Source: an uncultured Bacteroidales bacterium
GTDB lineage: Bacteria > Bacteroidota > Bacteroidia > Bacteroidales > WCHB1-69
NCBI GenBank assembly: GCA_946407715.1
Contig: CAMJPH010000004.1
Coordinates: forward strand, 1-64,000
Reading direction: 5' to 3'
DNA: 64,000 bases
This document shows positions 31,627 through 40,247 of this stretch, one piece after another; the first letter of the stretch is position 1, and every line of letters begins with the position of its first letter. The translations under genes and the position numbers were made by a program. The notes under the pieces were generated by a model, which was given only the letters and a program-made list of their open reading frames with translations, was not told the origin of the DNA and did no database searches.

Positions 31627-33936
31627 ATGATTAATTACACTTCTGTAGAAAGAATGTTTTTAAAGAAAGAGGGAAACCGCTTTCCAACGAAGGTCCCATA
31701 TCTTACCGTTGACAATTTCCCGACATTGGGTTTGGTTACCGCCTTGCGCTTCTTGGAATGGGCGCATGATAACCCGTCAGGGGTCGTCAGTTTGCCGACA
31801 GGGAAGACTCCGGAGCATTTCATATCATGGGTGAAAAAAATCCTTAACGAGTGGGAAACTCCCGGTGGGCGTGAGTTCAGGGAAAAGCAAGGACTTCATG
31901 TGGACCGCAGGCCTGACTTGTCGGGTCTCCATTTTGTACAGATTGATGAGTTCTATCCCATCAGCCCCACGCAACACAATAGTTTTTACAATTATGTACA
32001 AAAGTATTATATAGAGGGTTTCGGGCTGGACAGAACCAAGGGACTGTTCATCAATTGTGACGAAATCCCTTTGTCTGAAGGGTTGCCTTTTGAGGAGGTG
32101 TTCCCCGACCACCGAGTGGATTTGTCGTTGCGCTATCGGGAGGCAAAATCCGCAGCGGAACGATTGCAGCAGGCGTCCATTTTCATGATTGACGAGTGGT
32201 GCAGCTCTTACGAGCGTAAAATCAGGGATTTGGGAGGGATCGGCTTTTTCCTTGGCGGAATCGGTCCGGACGGGCATATTGCCTTCAACGTCCGTGGCAG
32301 TGATTTCTTCTCCACCACACGCTTGACGGCCACCAATTTCGAGACGGCGGCAGCGGCGGCGGGAGACTTGGGCGGCATCGAGGTGTCGCGGCACCGACCT
32401 GTCATCACGATAGGACTGAAAACGATAACGTATAATCCTGATGCCGTGGCGATTATATTTGCCGCGGGGGAGGCAAAAGCGGAAGTCGTGAGACTTGCAT
32501 TGGAGGAAAACCCTGCGAATCTTTATCCCGCCTCTGTCTTGGCGAAGTTGCCCAATGCCCGTTTTTATCTCACCTCGGGCGCCGCTTCTTTACTGAAAGA
32601 TTCTGTATATCAGTATTATGAAAGCAACGATTGGAACCAGGAGAAAACCGATCGGGCCATTCTCGACCTTTGCAAGAGCGCTGACAAGTTTAGCGATAAG
32701 CTGACGATGGAGGAAATCCGACAAGACCCGTTTTGCAGCCGGATTCCGGATCTGGGACCGCATACGGTTGAACAGTGCATCGCCTCCATCCAATCGAAAA
32801 TCGCAAAGGGTATGGAACCCGTACGAAACAAGGTGATCTATAATACAGCCCCTCATCATGACGACATTCTTCTAGGAATGATGCCCTATCTGAACCATAT
32901 TGCCAGTGACCCGTCCAACGACCTCCACTTCTCCATCATGACCTCCGGCTTCAACGCGGTGACCAACCATTTCTTGGTTCACCATCTCGCAAATACTCTG
33001 AACCTATTGAGAAACAAGCAGATACAGATGGTTTTTTATGATAATTTCTTCTCGGAAGGATACAAGATAAAGCGAGTGAAGGATGTTTATCATTCCTTGA
33101 TTAAGATTGCTTCGCAGCAGTATCCGGAGTTCCTGCGCGGTTTTTCCCACAGGCTCGTGCGCGACATTGTGGAGATTTGGAAGGTGGATTCTGTTCAGGC
33201 GTTGGACGACAAGCTGGTGGAGATCATCGAGTTCATCAAACGTTGTTATGACGGGCAGAAGATGCCGGCTGACATTCAGAAACTTAAAGGCATGATCCGC
33301 GAGTTCGAGGAGGAGTTGGTGTGGGCCCATTTCGGGATGATGGAGGAAAGGGTGCACCACCTTCGGCTGGGCTTTTACAAAGGGGACATTTTCACGGAAA
33401 ACCCGAACAGGGAACGCGATGTGATGCCCATCTTGAACGAGCTTCGCGCCATTAAACCGGACATCGTCACCTTGGCTTTCGATCCGGAGGGCAGTGGTCC
33501 CGACACGCACTACAAAGTGTTGCAGGCCATTGCTGACGCCATCCGGCTCTGGCGCAAGGAGCATGACGTCTCGAATCTGAAGATCTGGGGGTACCGGAAC
33601 GTATGGTACAAATACCATCCCTCAGAGGTCACCCACATTATTCCAGTTTCTTTAAATGACATCAGTGTTTTCAATGCCGCTTTTTCCAATTGTTATCTCA
33701 GTCAGGTTGACGCGTCGTTCCCGAGTTACAAGCTGGACGGCAAGTTCAGCACGCTGGCATCGGGGATCTGGGTGGAGCAGCTGAAACGGGTGCAGTTGCT
33801 GCTGGGAAAACCGTTTTTCTTCCAAAACGAGAATCCTGTTCTCCGTGCGGCACATGGCCTCATGTTTTTGAAAGAGATGGATGTGGACACCTTCTTGTCG
33901 CATGCCCGGGAGCTGGAGAAATCCATGCAGGGTTAG
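31627..33936 (+). CDS. NagB-like deaminase fused to PIG-L-type deacetylase domain
   Basis: A 769-residue two-domain protein. Residues ~30-330 form a glucosamine-6-phosphate deaminase/isomerase domain with SLPTGKTPEHF, QIDEFYPI and GGIGPDGHIAFN. From ~395 on there is a LmbE/PIG-L-like domain (TAPHHDDILLG, later VHHLRLGFY). Such fusions are common in Bacteroidetes and are thought to handle amino sugars, the second domain as an N-deacetylase. The glutamate that follows HIAFN in E. coli NagB (E148) is replaced by V in FNVRGSDF, so classical deaminase chemistry may be altered. It stands alone with its own promoter. Confidence 0.83.
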   Translation: MINYTSVERMFLKKEGNRFPTKVPYLTVDNFPTLGLVTALRFLEWAHDNPSGVVSLPTGKTPEHFISWVKKILNEWETPGGREFREKQGLHVDRRPDLSGLHFVQIDEFYPISPTQHNSFYNYVQKYYIEGFGLDRTKGLFINCDEIPLSEGLPFEEVFPDHRVDLSLRYREAKSAAERLQQASIFMIDEWCSSYERKIRDLGGIGFFLGGIGPDGHIAFNVRGSDFFSTTRLTATNFETAAAAAGDLGGIEVSRHRPVITIGLKTITYNPDAVAIIFAAGEAKAEVVRLALEENPANLYPASVLAKLPNARFYLTSGAASLLKDSVYQYYESNDWNQEKTDRAILDLCKSADKFSDKLTMEEIRQDPFCSRIPDLGPHTVEQCIASIQSKIAKGMEPVRNKVIYNTAPHHDDILLGMMPYLNHIASDPSNDLHFSIMTSGFNAVTNHFLVHHLANTLNLLRNKQIQMVFYDNFFSEGYKIKRVKDVYHSLIKIASQQYPEFLRGFSHRLVRDIVEIWKVDSVQALDDKLVEIIEFIKRCYDGQKMPADIQKLKGMIREFEEELVWAHFGMMEERVHHLRLGFYKGDIFTENPNRERDVMPILNELRAIKPDIVTLAFDPEGSGPDTHYKVLQAIADAIRLWRKEHDVSNLKIWGYRNVWYKYHPSEVTHIIPVSLNDISVFNAAFSNCYLSQVDASFPSYKLDGKFSTLASGIWVEQLKRVQLLLGKPFFFQNENPVLRAAHGLMFLKEMDVDTFLSHARELEKSMQG

Positions 33937-33940
33937 GTTT

Positions 33941-33998
33941 TGTGACATTGTCAGCTACAAAAAACAGAATTATTTTTTTTTTAGTGCCACATGTCACA
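33941..33998. promoter_or_regulatory. Possible operator: split TGTGACAT / ATGTCACA repeat
   Basis: TGTGACAT (33941-33948) and ATGTCACA (33991-33998) are exact inverses separated by 42 bp, with the right arm just upstream of the gdhA -7 box. A Crp/Fnr-like regulator or a looped operator is possible; it could also be chance. Confidence 0.35.
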
Positions 33999-34007
33999 TA
34001 AATTTTA

Positions 34008-34015
34008 TACTTTTG
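34008..34015 (+). promoter_or_regulatory. -7 box for gdhA
   Basis: TACTTTTG, followed by CACCC, 50 nt before the start codon. Confidence 0.7.
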
Positions 34016-34064
34016 CACCCGAATTTCCAAATTAAAAAAACACCAAATTAAATTAAAAAACAGT

Positions 34065-35408
34065 ATGGATCTTCAAAAATTAATCAAACAAACTGAAGAA
34101 AAGAATCCGGGCCAACCTTTGTACAACCAGGCCGTTAGAGAAGTCCTCGAAACCATTTGCGATTTCGTGAACGAACACCCCAAATACGATCAATACAAGA
34201 TCGTTGAGCGTTTGCTCGAACCCGAAAGAATCGTCAAATTCAAAGTCACTTGGGTTGACGACAAGGGCGAAATCCAGGTCAACAGAGGCTACCGTGTTCA
34301 ACACAACATGGCTATCGGTCCCTACAAAGGCGGTTTGCGTTTCCACCCGACCGTGACGGAAGACACCATGAAGTTCCTTGCTTTCGAGCAGACCTTCAAA
34401 AACTCCCTGACCACTCTGCCTATGGGCGGCGGTAAGGGCGGTTCCGATTTCGATCCTAAGGGCAAATCCGAGGGTGAGGTGATGCGTTTCTGCCAGTCCT
34501 TCATGACTGAGCTGCAGAAATACATCGGACCTGACACCGACGTTCCCGCTGGCGACATCGGCGTTGGTGGCCGTGAGATCGGCTTCATGTATGGCCAATA
34601 CAAGAGACTCCGTGGCGAACACGTCGGCGTGCTCACCGGCAAGGGTCTTGAGTGGGGCGGCTCTCTGATCCGTCCTGAGGCTACCGGTTACGGTGCTGTC
34701 TATTTCCTGGAAGGCATGTTGGACGCTAAGAAAGACACCCTGAAGGGCAAACGCTGCATCATCTCCGGTTTCGGTAATGTGGCTTGGGGTACCGCTCTCA
34801 AACTCGCTGAGCTGGGCGCTAACCTGGTCGCTATCTCCGGTCCTGATGGCTACATCATCGATGAGGAAGGCATCAGCACTCCTGAGAAGATCGAATACAT
34901 GAACGAGCTGAACGCTACCCGTAACAACGTGGTTGCTCCGTTCGCAGAGAAATTCGCTTCCGCGAAGTTCTTCCCGGGTAAGAAAGTTTGGGAAGTTCCT
35001 TGTGAAATCGCCATGACCTGCGCTATCCAGAACGAGCTCAACGGTGACGACGCCAAGAAGCTGATCGCCAACAACGTGAAATACGTTGTCGAGGTCTCCA
35101 ACATGGGTTGCACGGCTGACGCTGTTGCTGAACTGCAAAAGGCTGGTATCTCCTTCGCTCCTGGTAAAGCTGCCAACGCCGGTGGTGTGGCTACCTCTGG
35201 TCTCGAAATGACCCAGAACGCCGCTCACCTGGGCTGGACCGCTGCTGAAGTCGATGCAAAACTGCACGGCATCATGAACAGCATTCACCAGAACTGCGTG
35301 AAATACGGTACCGAGGCCAACGGCTACATCAACTATGTGAAGGGCGCTAACATCGCCGGCTTCATCAAAGTTGCTGACGCCATGATTGCTCAAGGCATCG
35401 CTTACTAA
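34065..35408 (+). CDS. gdhA: Glutamate dehydrogenase (hexameric, ~450-aa type)
   Basis: The 447-residue enzyme interconverts glutamate and 2-oxoglutarate plus ammonia and is usually the main ammonium-assimilation route in gut Bacteroidales. Substrate motifs GPYKGGLRFHP and LPMGGGKGGSDFDPKG (catalytic lysine region around K124) are followed by PAGDIGVGGREIG and the nucleotide-binding GFGNVAWG. The length and the GKGGSDFDPKGKS stretch fit the NADP-type bacterial family. Codon use is strongly biased to a small set (ggt, gct, ctg), unlike its neighbours, which is consistent with very high expression. It has its own promoter and terminator. Confidence 0.95.
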   Translation: MDLQKLIKQTEEKNPGQPLYNQAVREVLETICDFVNEHPKYDQYKIVERLLEPERIVKFKVTWVDDKGEIQVNRGYRVQHNMAIGPYKGGLRFHPTVTEDTMKFLAFEQTFKNSLTTLPMGGGKGGSDFDPKGKSEGEVMRFCQSFMTELQKYIGPDTDVPAGDIGVGGREIGFMYGQYKRLRGEHVGVLTGKGLEWGGSLIRPEATGYGAVYFLEGMLDAKKDTLKGKRCIISGFGNVAWGTALKLAELGANLVAISGPDGYIIDEEGISTPEKIEYMNELNATRNNVVAPFAEKFASAKFFPGKKVWEVPCEIAMTCAIQNELNGDDAKKLIANNVKYVVEVSNMGCTADAVAELQKAGISFAPGKAANAGGVATSGLEMTQNAAHLGWTAAEVDAKLHGIMNSIHQNCVKYGTEANGYINYVKGANIAGFIKVADAMIAQGIAY

Positions 35409-35434
35409 TCGCAAGTTTGTTTGCAAGAGAAAAA

Positions 35435-35461
35435 GGCACTCCGTCAGGGGTGCCTTTTTTG
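35435..35461 (+). terminator. Terminator of gdhA
   Basis: GGCACTCC (35435-35442), loop GTCA and GGGGTGCC (35447-35454) with one T-G pair, followed by six T. Confidence 0.9.
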
Positions 35462-35485
35462 TATAGAAGATTACAGTTTTTTTTG

Positions 35486-35493
35486 TACTTTTG
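35486..35493 (+). promoter_or_regulatory. -7 box for yidC
   Basis: TACTTTTG after a T8 tract, 21 nt before the start codon; a very short leader. Confidence 0.65.
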
Positions 35494-35514
35494 CCGCCAA
35501 TTTAAATTTGGAAA

Positions 35515-37455
35515 ATGGATAAGAATACAGTTATCGGTCTGCTGCTGATTTTCGCCCTGTTTCTGGGCTTCAGCTTCTACCAGACCTCTCAAATGAAGAA
35601 GCAGAAAGCCGCGCAGGAAGCGCAGATGTTGGAAGAAATCGAGAAAGAATCCGCGGAATCCGCCCAAACACTATCCTTGGACAACCAGTCGGATTCAACC
35701 GTCACTCCTGCCTCTGCCGAAACGGCGGCGCTCTCCCCGGCTCAGAAATTCTCCAATGCTCAAGTGGATGAGAATGGTGATTATATGGTGGAGACTGCCA
35801 AAGCATACTACTTTTTCAGCAAAAAAGGCGGCTATCTCAAACAAATCGAGCTGAAGGATGTTTACCGCTATACTCCTAAGGATTCCGCCAAACAACCTCT
35901 TGTAATCTATGACGGCGGCTCCAACAGTATGTCCATCAAATTGATGCTTCGCGACCAGACGGAAGTCTCCACCGGAGATTGTTATTTTGTCGCAAACGTG
36001 GACGAACTGGTGGTGGATGAGAAGCATAACAAGCTTTCGTTGCGGCTTTATCCTAACGCCAATGCTGACAGTTCCCAATGCCAGGTCCTTAACCAGAAAG
36101 CCTACATTGAATATCTATATACGTTCTCCAATGACGACTACAAGTTTGATTATGAGGTGAATATCGTAAATATGGAGCCGTATCTCTATCCGAACCGCCA
36201 TGCATTTACCATGCAGTGGAATGCTCAGCCCAAGTGTGTCGAGAAAAACTTCGACTATGAGAAAAACATCACTTCCATATATTATATGGACAACAGCGAT
36301 GGGGTAGGGAACCTGGATGAGCGCAAACCTGACAAGAAGGATTTCACTTCACCGCTGAAATGGGTCTCTTTCAAGCAGCAGTTTTTCACGACCTGCTTGG
36401 TTTCCAAGGATGTGCCGTTCTCTTCGGGCTCGCTGTCCGTACAGATTCCTGATGACAAGCGCGATAACATCTTGAAAGACTGCACCGCTGAACTTGACTT
36501 TGAGGTGGCGGACTTGAACAAGGGGCATTTCGGCATGTATATGTTTGTCGGGCCGAACCAGTATCGACTGCTCAAAGGTTATGATGTTAAACTGGAGCGC
36601 CAGGTGCCACTCGGCTGGGGCTTCTTCCTGCTGCATTGGGTGAACCGTTTCATCATCATCCCGATTTTCAACTGGCTGGAAGCATACGGCTTGAGTTATG
36701 GTCTTATCATTCTGATACTCACCATCTTCATCAAGATTGTGGTGTTGCCGGTGAGCTACAAGACTTACATGTCTTCGGCCAAGATGCGTGCCTTGAAACC
36801 TGAAATCGAGGCCCTCAACGCGAAGTATCCGAAAGAGGAGGACATGATGAAGAAACAGCAGGCCACGATGCAGCTGTACCGCAGTGCAGGGGTGAAACCC
36901 GCCGGCGGCTGTGTGCCGATGTTGCTCCAGATGCCGATCCTCATCGCCATGTACCGATTCTTCCCCGCGGCATACGAGCTGAGGCAGAAATCCTTCCTTT
37001 GGGCCGAGGACCTTTCCACCTATGACTCCATCTGGGATTTCGGCCGCAACATTCCGCTCTATGGCGATCACGTCAGCCTTTTCACCTTGTTGATGACTGC
37101 CGCCACGATAGTCTATACATGGCTGAACAACAAGCTGATGGCTCCCACGCAAGGCAACAAGGACCAGCAGCGAATGATGAACATCATGATGTACATGATG
37201 CCGATCATGTTCCTGTTTATGTTCAACAATTTCGCTTCCGGCCTCACGTACTATTATCTGCTCTTCAACCTCGTCACCTTCCTGCAGATGTTCATCTTCC
37301 GCATTGCGGTTGACGAGGACAAGCTTCGCGCAAAAATGCAGGAGAACATGAAGAAACCCGTCAAGAAGTCAAAATGGCAGCTCAAGATGGAAGAACTCCA
37401 AAAACAGCAGGCGCAAATGCTTAAACAACAGCAACAATCACAAAAAAGAAAATAA
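35515..37455 (+). CDS. yidC: Membrane protein insertase YidC
   Basis: A 646-residue inner-membrane insertase/chaperone (Oxa1/YidC family) working with or without SecYEG. There is an N-terminal membrane helix (about 5-22), a periplasmic beta-sandwich domain (about 70-350), and the conserved five-helix insertase domain from about residue 375. That domain shows GLIILILTIFIKIVVLPV and GGCVPMLLQMPILIAMYRF. The C-terminal tail is Lys/Gln rich, as expected for ribosome contact. In most genomes yidC sits near rnpA/rpmH, but here it is between gdhA and the par locus. Confidence 0.95.
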   Translation: MDKNTVIGLLLIFALFLGFSFYQTSQMKKQKAAQEAQMLEEIEKESAESAQTLSLDNQSDSTVTPASAETAALSPAQKFSNAQVDENGDYMVETAKAYYFFSKKGGYLKQIELKDVYRYTPKDSAKQPLVIYDGGSNSMSIKLMLRDQTEVSTGDCYFVANVDELVVDEKHNKLSLRLYPNANADSSQCQVLNQKAYIEYLYTFSNDDYKFDYEVNIVNMEPYLYPNRHAFTMQWNAQPKCVEKNFDYEKNITSIYYMDNSDGVGNLDERKPDKKDFTSPLKWVSFKQQFFTTCLVSKDVPFSSGSLSVQIPDDKRDNILKDCTAELDFEVADLNKGHFGMYMFVGPNQYRLLKGYDVKLERQVPLGWGFFLLHWVNRFIIIPIFNWLEAYGLSYGLIILILTIFIKIVVLPVSYKTYMSSAKMRALKPEIEALNAKYPKEEDMMKKQQATMQLYRSAGVKPAGGCVPMLLQMPILIAMYRFFPAAYELRQKSFLWAEDLSTYDSIWDFGRNIPLYGDHVSLFTLLMTAATIVYTWLNNKLMAPTQGNKDQQRMMNIMMYMMPIMFLFMFNNFASGLTYYYLLFNLVTFLQMFIFRIAVDEDKLRAKMQENMKKPVKKSKWQLKMEELQKQQAQMLKQQQQSQKRK

Positions 37456-37474
37456 TTTTCAAAAAAAATGTGCC

Positions 37475-37501
37475 TTTGTGAACAAAATTTCACTACTTTT
37501 G
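37475..37501 (+). promoter_or_regulatory. Promoter of the DUF3276-par operon
   Basis: TTTG (37475-37478) and TACTTTTG (37494-37501) match the two Bacteroidetes promoter boxes, with somewhat short spacing. They lie 36 nt before the DUF3276 start. Confidence 0.6.
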
Positions 37502-37536
37502 CAGGCTCATTTGAATAAATTAAAGTTTTAGACATT

Positions 37537-37884
37537 ATGGAAAATCAAGACAAGAACGAAGTCCTTTCCCGTGCGATTAAAGCTGGAAAAAGAACCTATT
37601 TTTTTGATGTCAAGAAAAGTCGCAATGAAGAACTCTATTTGACTATCACGGAAAGCAAACGCAAATTCAACGCCGACAACGGCAACTTCTATTACGAGAA
37701 ACACAAGATTTTCCTCTATAAGGAAGATTTCGAGAAATTCAAAAACGCATTGTCCGGTGTCATTGACTTTATTGAGAATGGCACAGTCCCTGAAGATAAT
37801 TTCTTTGAAAACGACAACCTTGAGAAGTCGGAGGAAGACATGGATTTAGGGATCACGTTTGATGATATAGACCTTTCATTATAA
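37537..37884 (+). CDS. DUF3276 / PUR-family nucleic-acid-binding protein
   Basis: A 115-residue protein of the bacterial PUR-alpha-like DUF3276 family, expected to bind single-stranded DNA or RNA. The core (residues ~18-78) has AGKRTYFFDVKKSRN, LYLTITESKR and KHKIFLYKEDFEKF; the tail is acidic. The stop codon overlaps the parA start (TAATG), so translation of the two is coupled, which ties this protein to chromosome partitioning or its regulation. Confidence 0.85.
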   Translation: MENQDKNEVLSRAIKAGKRTYFFDVKKSRNEELYLTITESKRKFNADNGNFYYEKHKIFLYKEDFEKFKNALSGVIDFIENGTVPEDNFFENDNLEKSEEDMDLGITFDDIDLSL

Positions 37885-38657
37885 TGGGGAAAATTGTAGC
37901 CATTGTGAACCAAAAGGGTGGTGTCGGCAAGACTACCACCGCCGTGAACCTGGCTGCGTCGCTGGCGTTGCTGGATTTCCGGGTATTGTTGATTGATGCT
38001 GACCCGCAAGGCAATGCTTCAAGTGGGGTGGGGGTCTATCCGGATGACAGCACCATCAGCATTTACGACTGTATCGTGAACGGCAAGATGGCTTCCGAGG
38101 CGGTGGTGGAGACCAAGACCCCGAACCTCTTTCTGATGCCGGCCACCATTCATCTTGTCGGTGCCGAAATCGAGATGATCTCTTTCGACCGTCGCGAATA
38201 CCGGATGAAGGATGCCCTTTCCGACATAAAAAACGACTATGATTTCATTTTCATCGACTGCGCGCCGTCGCTCGGCCTGGTTACCCTTAATGCCCTTGTG
38301 GCCGCCGATTCGGTCATAATTCCGGTCCAGTGCGAGTATTTCGCGCTGGAAGGCCTTGGCAAACTGTTGAACACCGTCCGCATCGTGCAGTCGAACATGA
38401 ACCCGAACCTTTCCATTGAGGGAATCCTGATGACAATGTACACGAACCGCTTCAAATCCGCCAATGCGGTCTATGAGGATGTTCGTTTCCATTGCCGTGA
38501 TATTGTGTTCGACACGGTCATTAACCGTACGGTGCGGTTAAGCGAAGCCCCCAGTTACGGGGTGCCGATCGCTGTCTACGACATCAAGTCTGTGGGACAT
38601 GTCAACTATATGAACCTCGCCAAGGAGTTCCTGCTCAAGAACGGATATACTGTGTAA
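37884..38657 (+). CDS. parA: Chromosome partitioning ATPase ParA
   Basis: The 257-residue deviant Walker ATPase moves ParB-parS complexes apart. The deviant P-loop is KGGVGKTTT, with K11 and K16 as signature and catalytic lysines. IDADPQGNASSG and FIFIDCAPSLG follow as switch I and Walker B. The start overlaps the stop of DUF3276 by one base, and parB follows 56 bp downstream behind a short repeat array. It is the chromosomal Soj type (no N-terminal HTH). No obvious parS site was seen nearby, but a systematic search was not possible. Confidence 0.95.
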   Translation: MGKIVAIVNQKGGVGKTTTAVNLAASLALLDFRVLLIDADPQGNASSGVGVYPDDSTISIYDCIVNGKMASEAVVETKTPNLFLMPATIHLVGAEIEMISFDRREYRMKDALSDIKNDYDFIFIDCAPSLGLVTLNALVAADSVIIPVQCEYFALEGLGKLLNTVRIVQSNMNPNLSIEGILMTMYTNRFKSANAVYEDVRFHCRDIVFDTVINRTVRLSEAPSYGVPIAVYDIKSVGHVNYMNLAKEFLLKNGYTV

Positions 38658-38692
38658 TTCATAATTCATAATGCATAATGCATAATTAAGTA
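38657..38692. repeat. Gene-tail repeat (aattcataatgcata)
   Basis: Four degenerate copies of an attcataatgcataa unit lie between parA and parB, inside an operon. Confidence 0.75.
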
Positions 38693-38713
38693 ATAGATCG
38701 GAATCAAAATATT

Positions 38714-39589
38714 ATGCCAAAGAACGACAGACCATTGGGACGTGGATTGGGTGCAATGCTCGGCGACATGGAAATCCCTGTTCACAGCGAGCACACACAA
38801 GTGGTGAGTGGCAACACCAATATCCGCATAGAATCGATAGAAGCCAACCCTTATCAGCCTCGTACACGGTTTGACGAGGAGTCGTTGGGTGAATTGGCCC
38901 AGTCCATCAAGACTTACGGACTGATTCAGCCGGTGACTGTACGCCCAATAGGGAACGGAAAATACCAGCTCATTTCCGGCGAGCGCCGTTTCCGTGCCGC
39001 CCAGTTGGCAGGACTCACGGAAATCCCCGCTTTTGTGCGCACGGTTGACGACGCCCTCTCTATCCAGATGGCCCTTGTCGAGAATATCCAGCGTTCGGAT
39101 CTGAATGCCATTGAAATAGCCATGAGTTATCAGATGCTCATGAACGAATGCCATTTCACCCAGGAGGAATTGGGCGAAAAAGTCGGTAAGACGAATGCCT
39201 CCATTTCCAACTATCTTCGTCTTCTCAAACTTTCCACGCCAGTGCAGGTCGCCGTCCGCGACAACCAGATTGCCATGGGACATGCCCGCGCCCTGGTGCC
39301 AGTGGAGGACGAGGCGACGCAGGCGAAACTGGTACAGCAGATTATTAAAGACCAACTTTCGGTTCGCCAGACTGAATCCTTGGTGAAAACGGTTTTGGAA
39401 GGCTCCCGCAACAAAAAATCGAAAGTGAAAATCACCCTCTCTGACGAGGTTCGCAACGCCCAAACGGCTTTGGGAAAGAAATTGAATACGAAAGTGAACA
39501 TAAAAAAAGACATCTCGGGGAAAGGTATTATTCAGATACCCTTCACCTCTGACGAGGAGTTGAAACATATATTGAGTGTTTTGCAATAA
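38714..39589 (+). CDS. parB: Chromosome partitioning protein ParB
   Basis: A 291-residue CTP-dependent DNA clamp that loads at parS and recruits ParA and SMC. The N-terminal RPLGRGLGAMLGD segment stimulates ParA. The ParB/Srx domain has ANPYQPRTRFDEESL and the GERRFRAAQLAG arginine-rich CTP box, followed by an HTH (about 150-185, EELGEKVGKTNASISNYLRL) and a C-terminal dimer domain (GKGIIQIPFTSDEEL). Order and spacing with parA are standard. Confidence 0.95.
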   Translation: MPKNDRPLGRGLGAMLGDMEIPVHSEHTQVVSGNTNIRIESIEANPYQPRTRFDEESLGELAQSIKTYGLIQPVTVRPIGNGKYQLISGERRFRAAQLAGLTEIPAFVRTVDDALSIQMALVENIQRSDLNAIEIAMSYQMLMNECHFTQEELGEKVGKTNASISNYLRLLKLSTPVQVAVRDNQIAMGHARALVPVEDEATQAKLVQQIIKDQLSVRQTESLVKTVLEGSRNKKSKVKITLSDEVRNAQTALGKKLNTKVNIKKDISGKGIIQIPFTSDEELKHILSVLQ

Positions 39590-39608
39590 AGTCTACTCAA
39601 TAACGTTA

Positions 39609-39616
39609 TACTTTTG
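39609..39616 (+). promoter_or_regulatory. -7 box for the DUF5683 gene
   Basis: TACTTTTG, 15 nt before ATG 39632. Confidence 0.6.
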
Positions 39617-39631
39617 TATAATTATTACTTT

Positions 39632-40210
39632 ATGAAATTGAAAAAACAGATTTTTGTAGGTGTGATATTGCTCTGCATGAGTCTGTTCGCTTATTCTCAA
39701 GACATTTCCTCCCCGAAAGTCTCCCGTGTGAAAACCCATGACTCTCTGAAAGTCGCCAAACATAGTCCGACGGCTGCGATGCTGTATTCCATCATCCCCG
39801 GTGGCGGCCAGATATATAACCGGAAATATTGGAAAGTCCCTGTTATTTACGGACTTTTCGAGGTCTCCGGTTACTTTTTGTACAAATACACCTCAGAAAT
39901 GCTGTTGTACAAGAGGGAATTCATCAATCGTCGTGACGGTCACACGGACTTGCTGATTCCTGGACTCGCCAACTCTGATGACGAGAACATCCTGTCGATG
40001 CACCAGAAGGCCTTGCGCAATATGGAAATAAGCCTTGCGGCAACCGCCCTGATCTATACGCTTAACTTCATTGATGCCATGGTGGACGCCCATCTCTATT
40101 ACTTTGATGTATCCGATGACCTGTCGCTCTATTGGAGCCCGATGTTGCTCCCGACCCCGGGCGGCACCTCGCCATCATACGGTATTTCAGTGGCTTTGAG
40201 CTTCAAATGA
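39632..40210 (+). CDS. DUF5683 domain membrane protein
   Basis: The protein has 192 residues from ATG 39632. It carries a signal peptide (about 1-24, ending AYSQ) and a DUF5683 core (HSPTAAMLYSIIPGGGQIYN, KYWKVPVIYG), with further hydrophobic stretches around IYGLFEVSGYFLYKYTSE and ATALIYTLNFIDAMVDAHL. DUF5683 genes lie behind parB in many Bacteroidetes, so the position is conserved. Function unknown; an envelope role is likely. I preferred ATG 39632, because the longer start lies inside the promoter region. Confidence 0.82.
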   Translation: MKLKKQIFVGVILLCMSLFAYSQDISSPKVSRVKTHDSLKVAKHSPTAAMLYSIIPGGGQIYNRKYWKVPVIYGLFEVSGYFLYKYTSEMLLYKREFINRRDGHTDLLIPGLANSDDENILSMHQKALRNMEISLAATALIYTLNFIDAMVDAHLYYFDVSDDLSLYWSPMLLPTPGGTSPSYGISVALSFK

Positions 40211-40247
40211 TTACATAGACTTAGACTTAAACTTTAAAACTATAATA

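Noticed and set aside
34080..35426. 448-codon minus-strand frame opposite gdhA
   Set aside because: It is a codon-bias shadow of gdhA, whose motifs are fully intact on the + strand.
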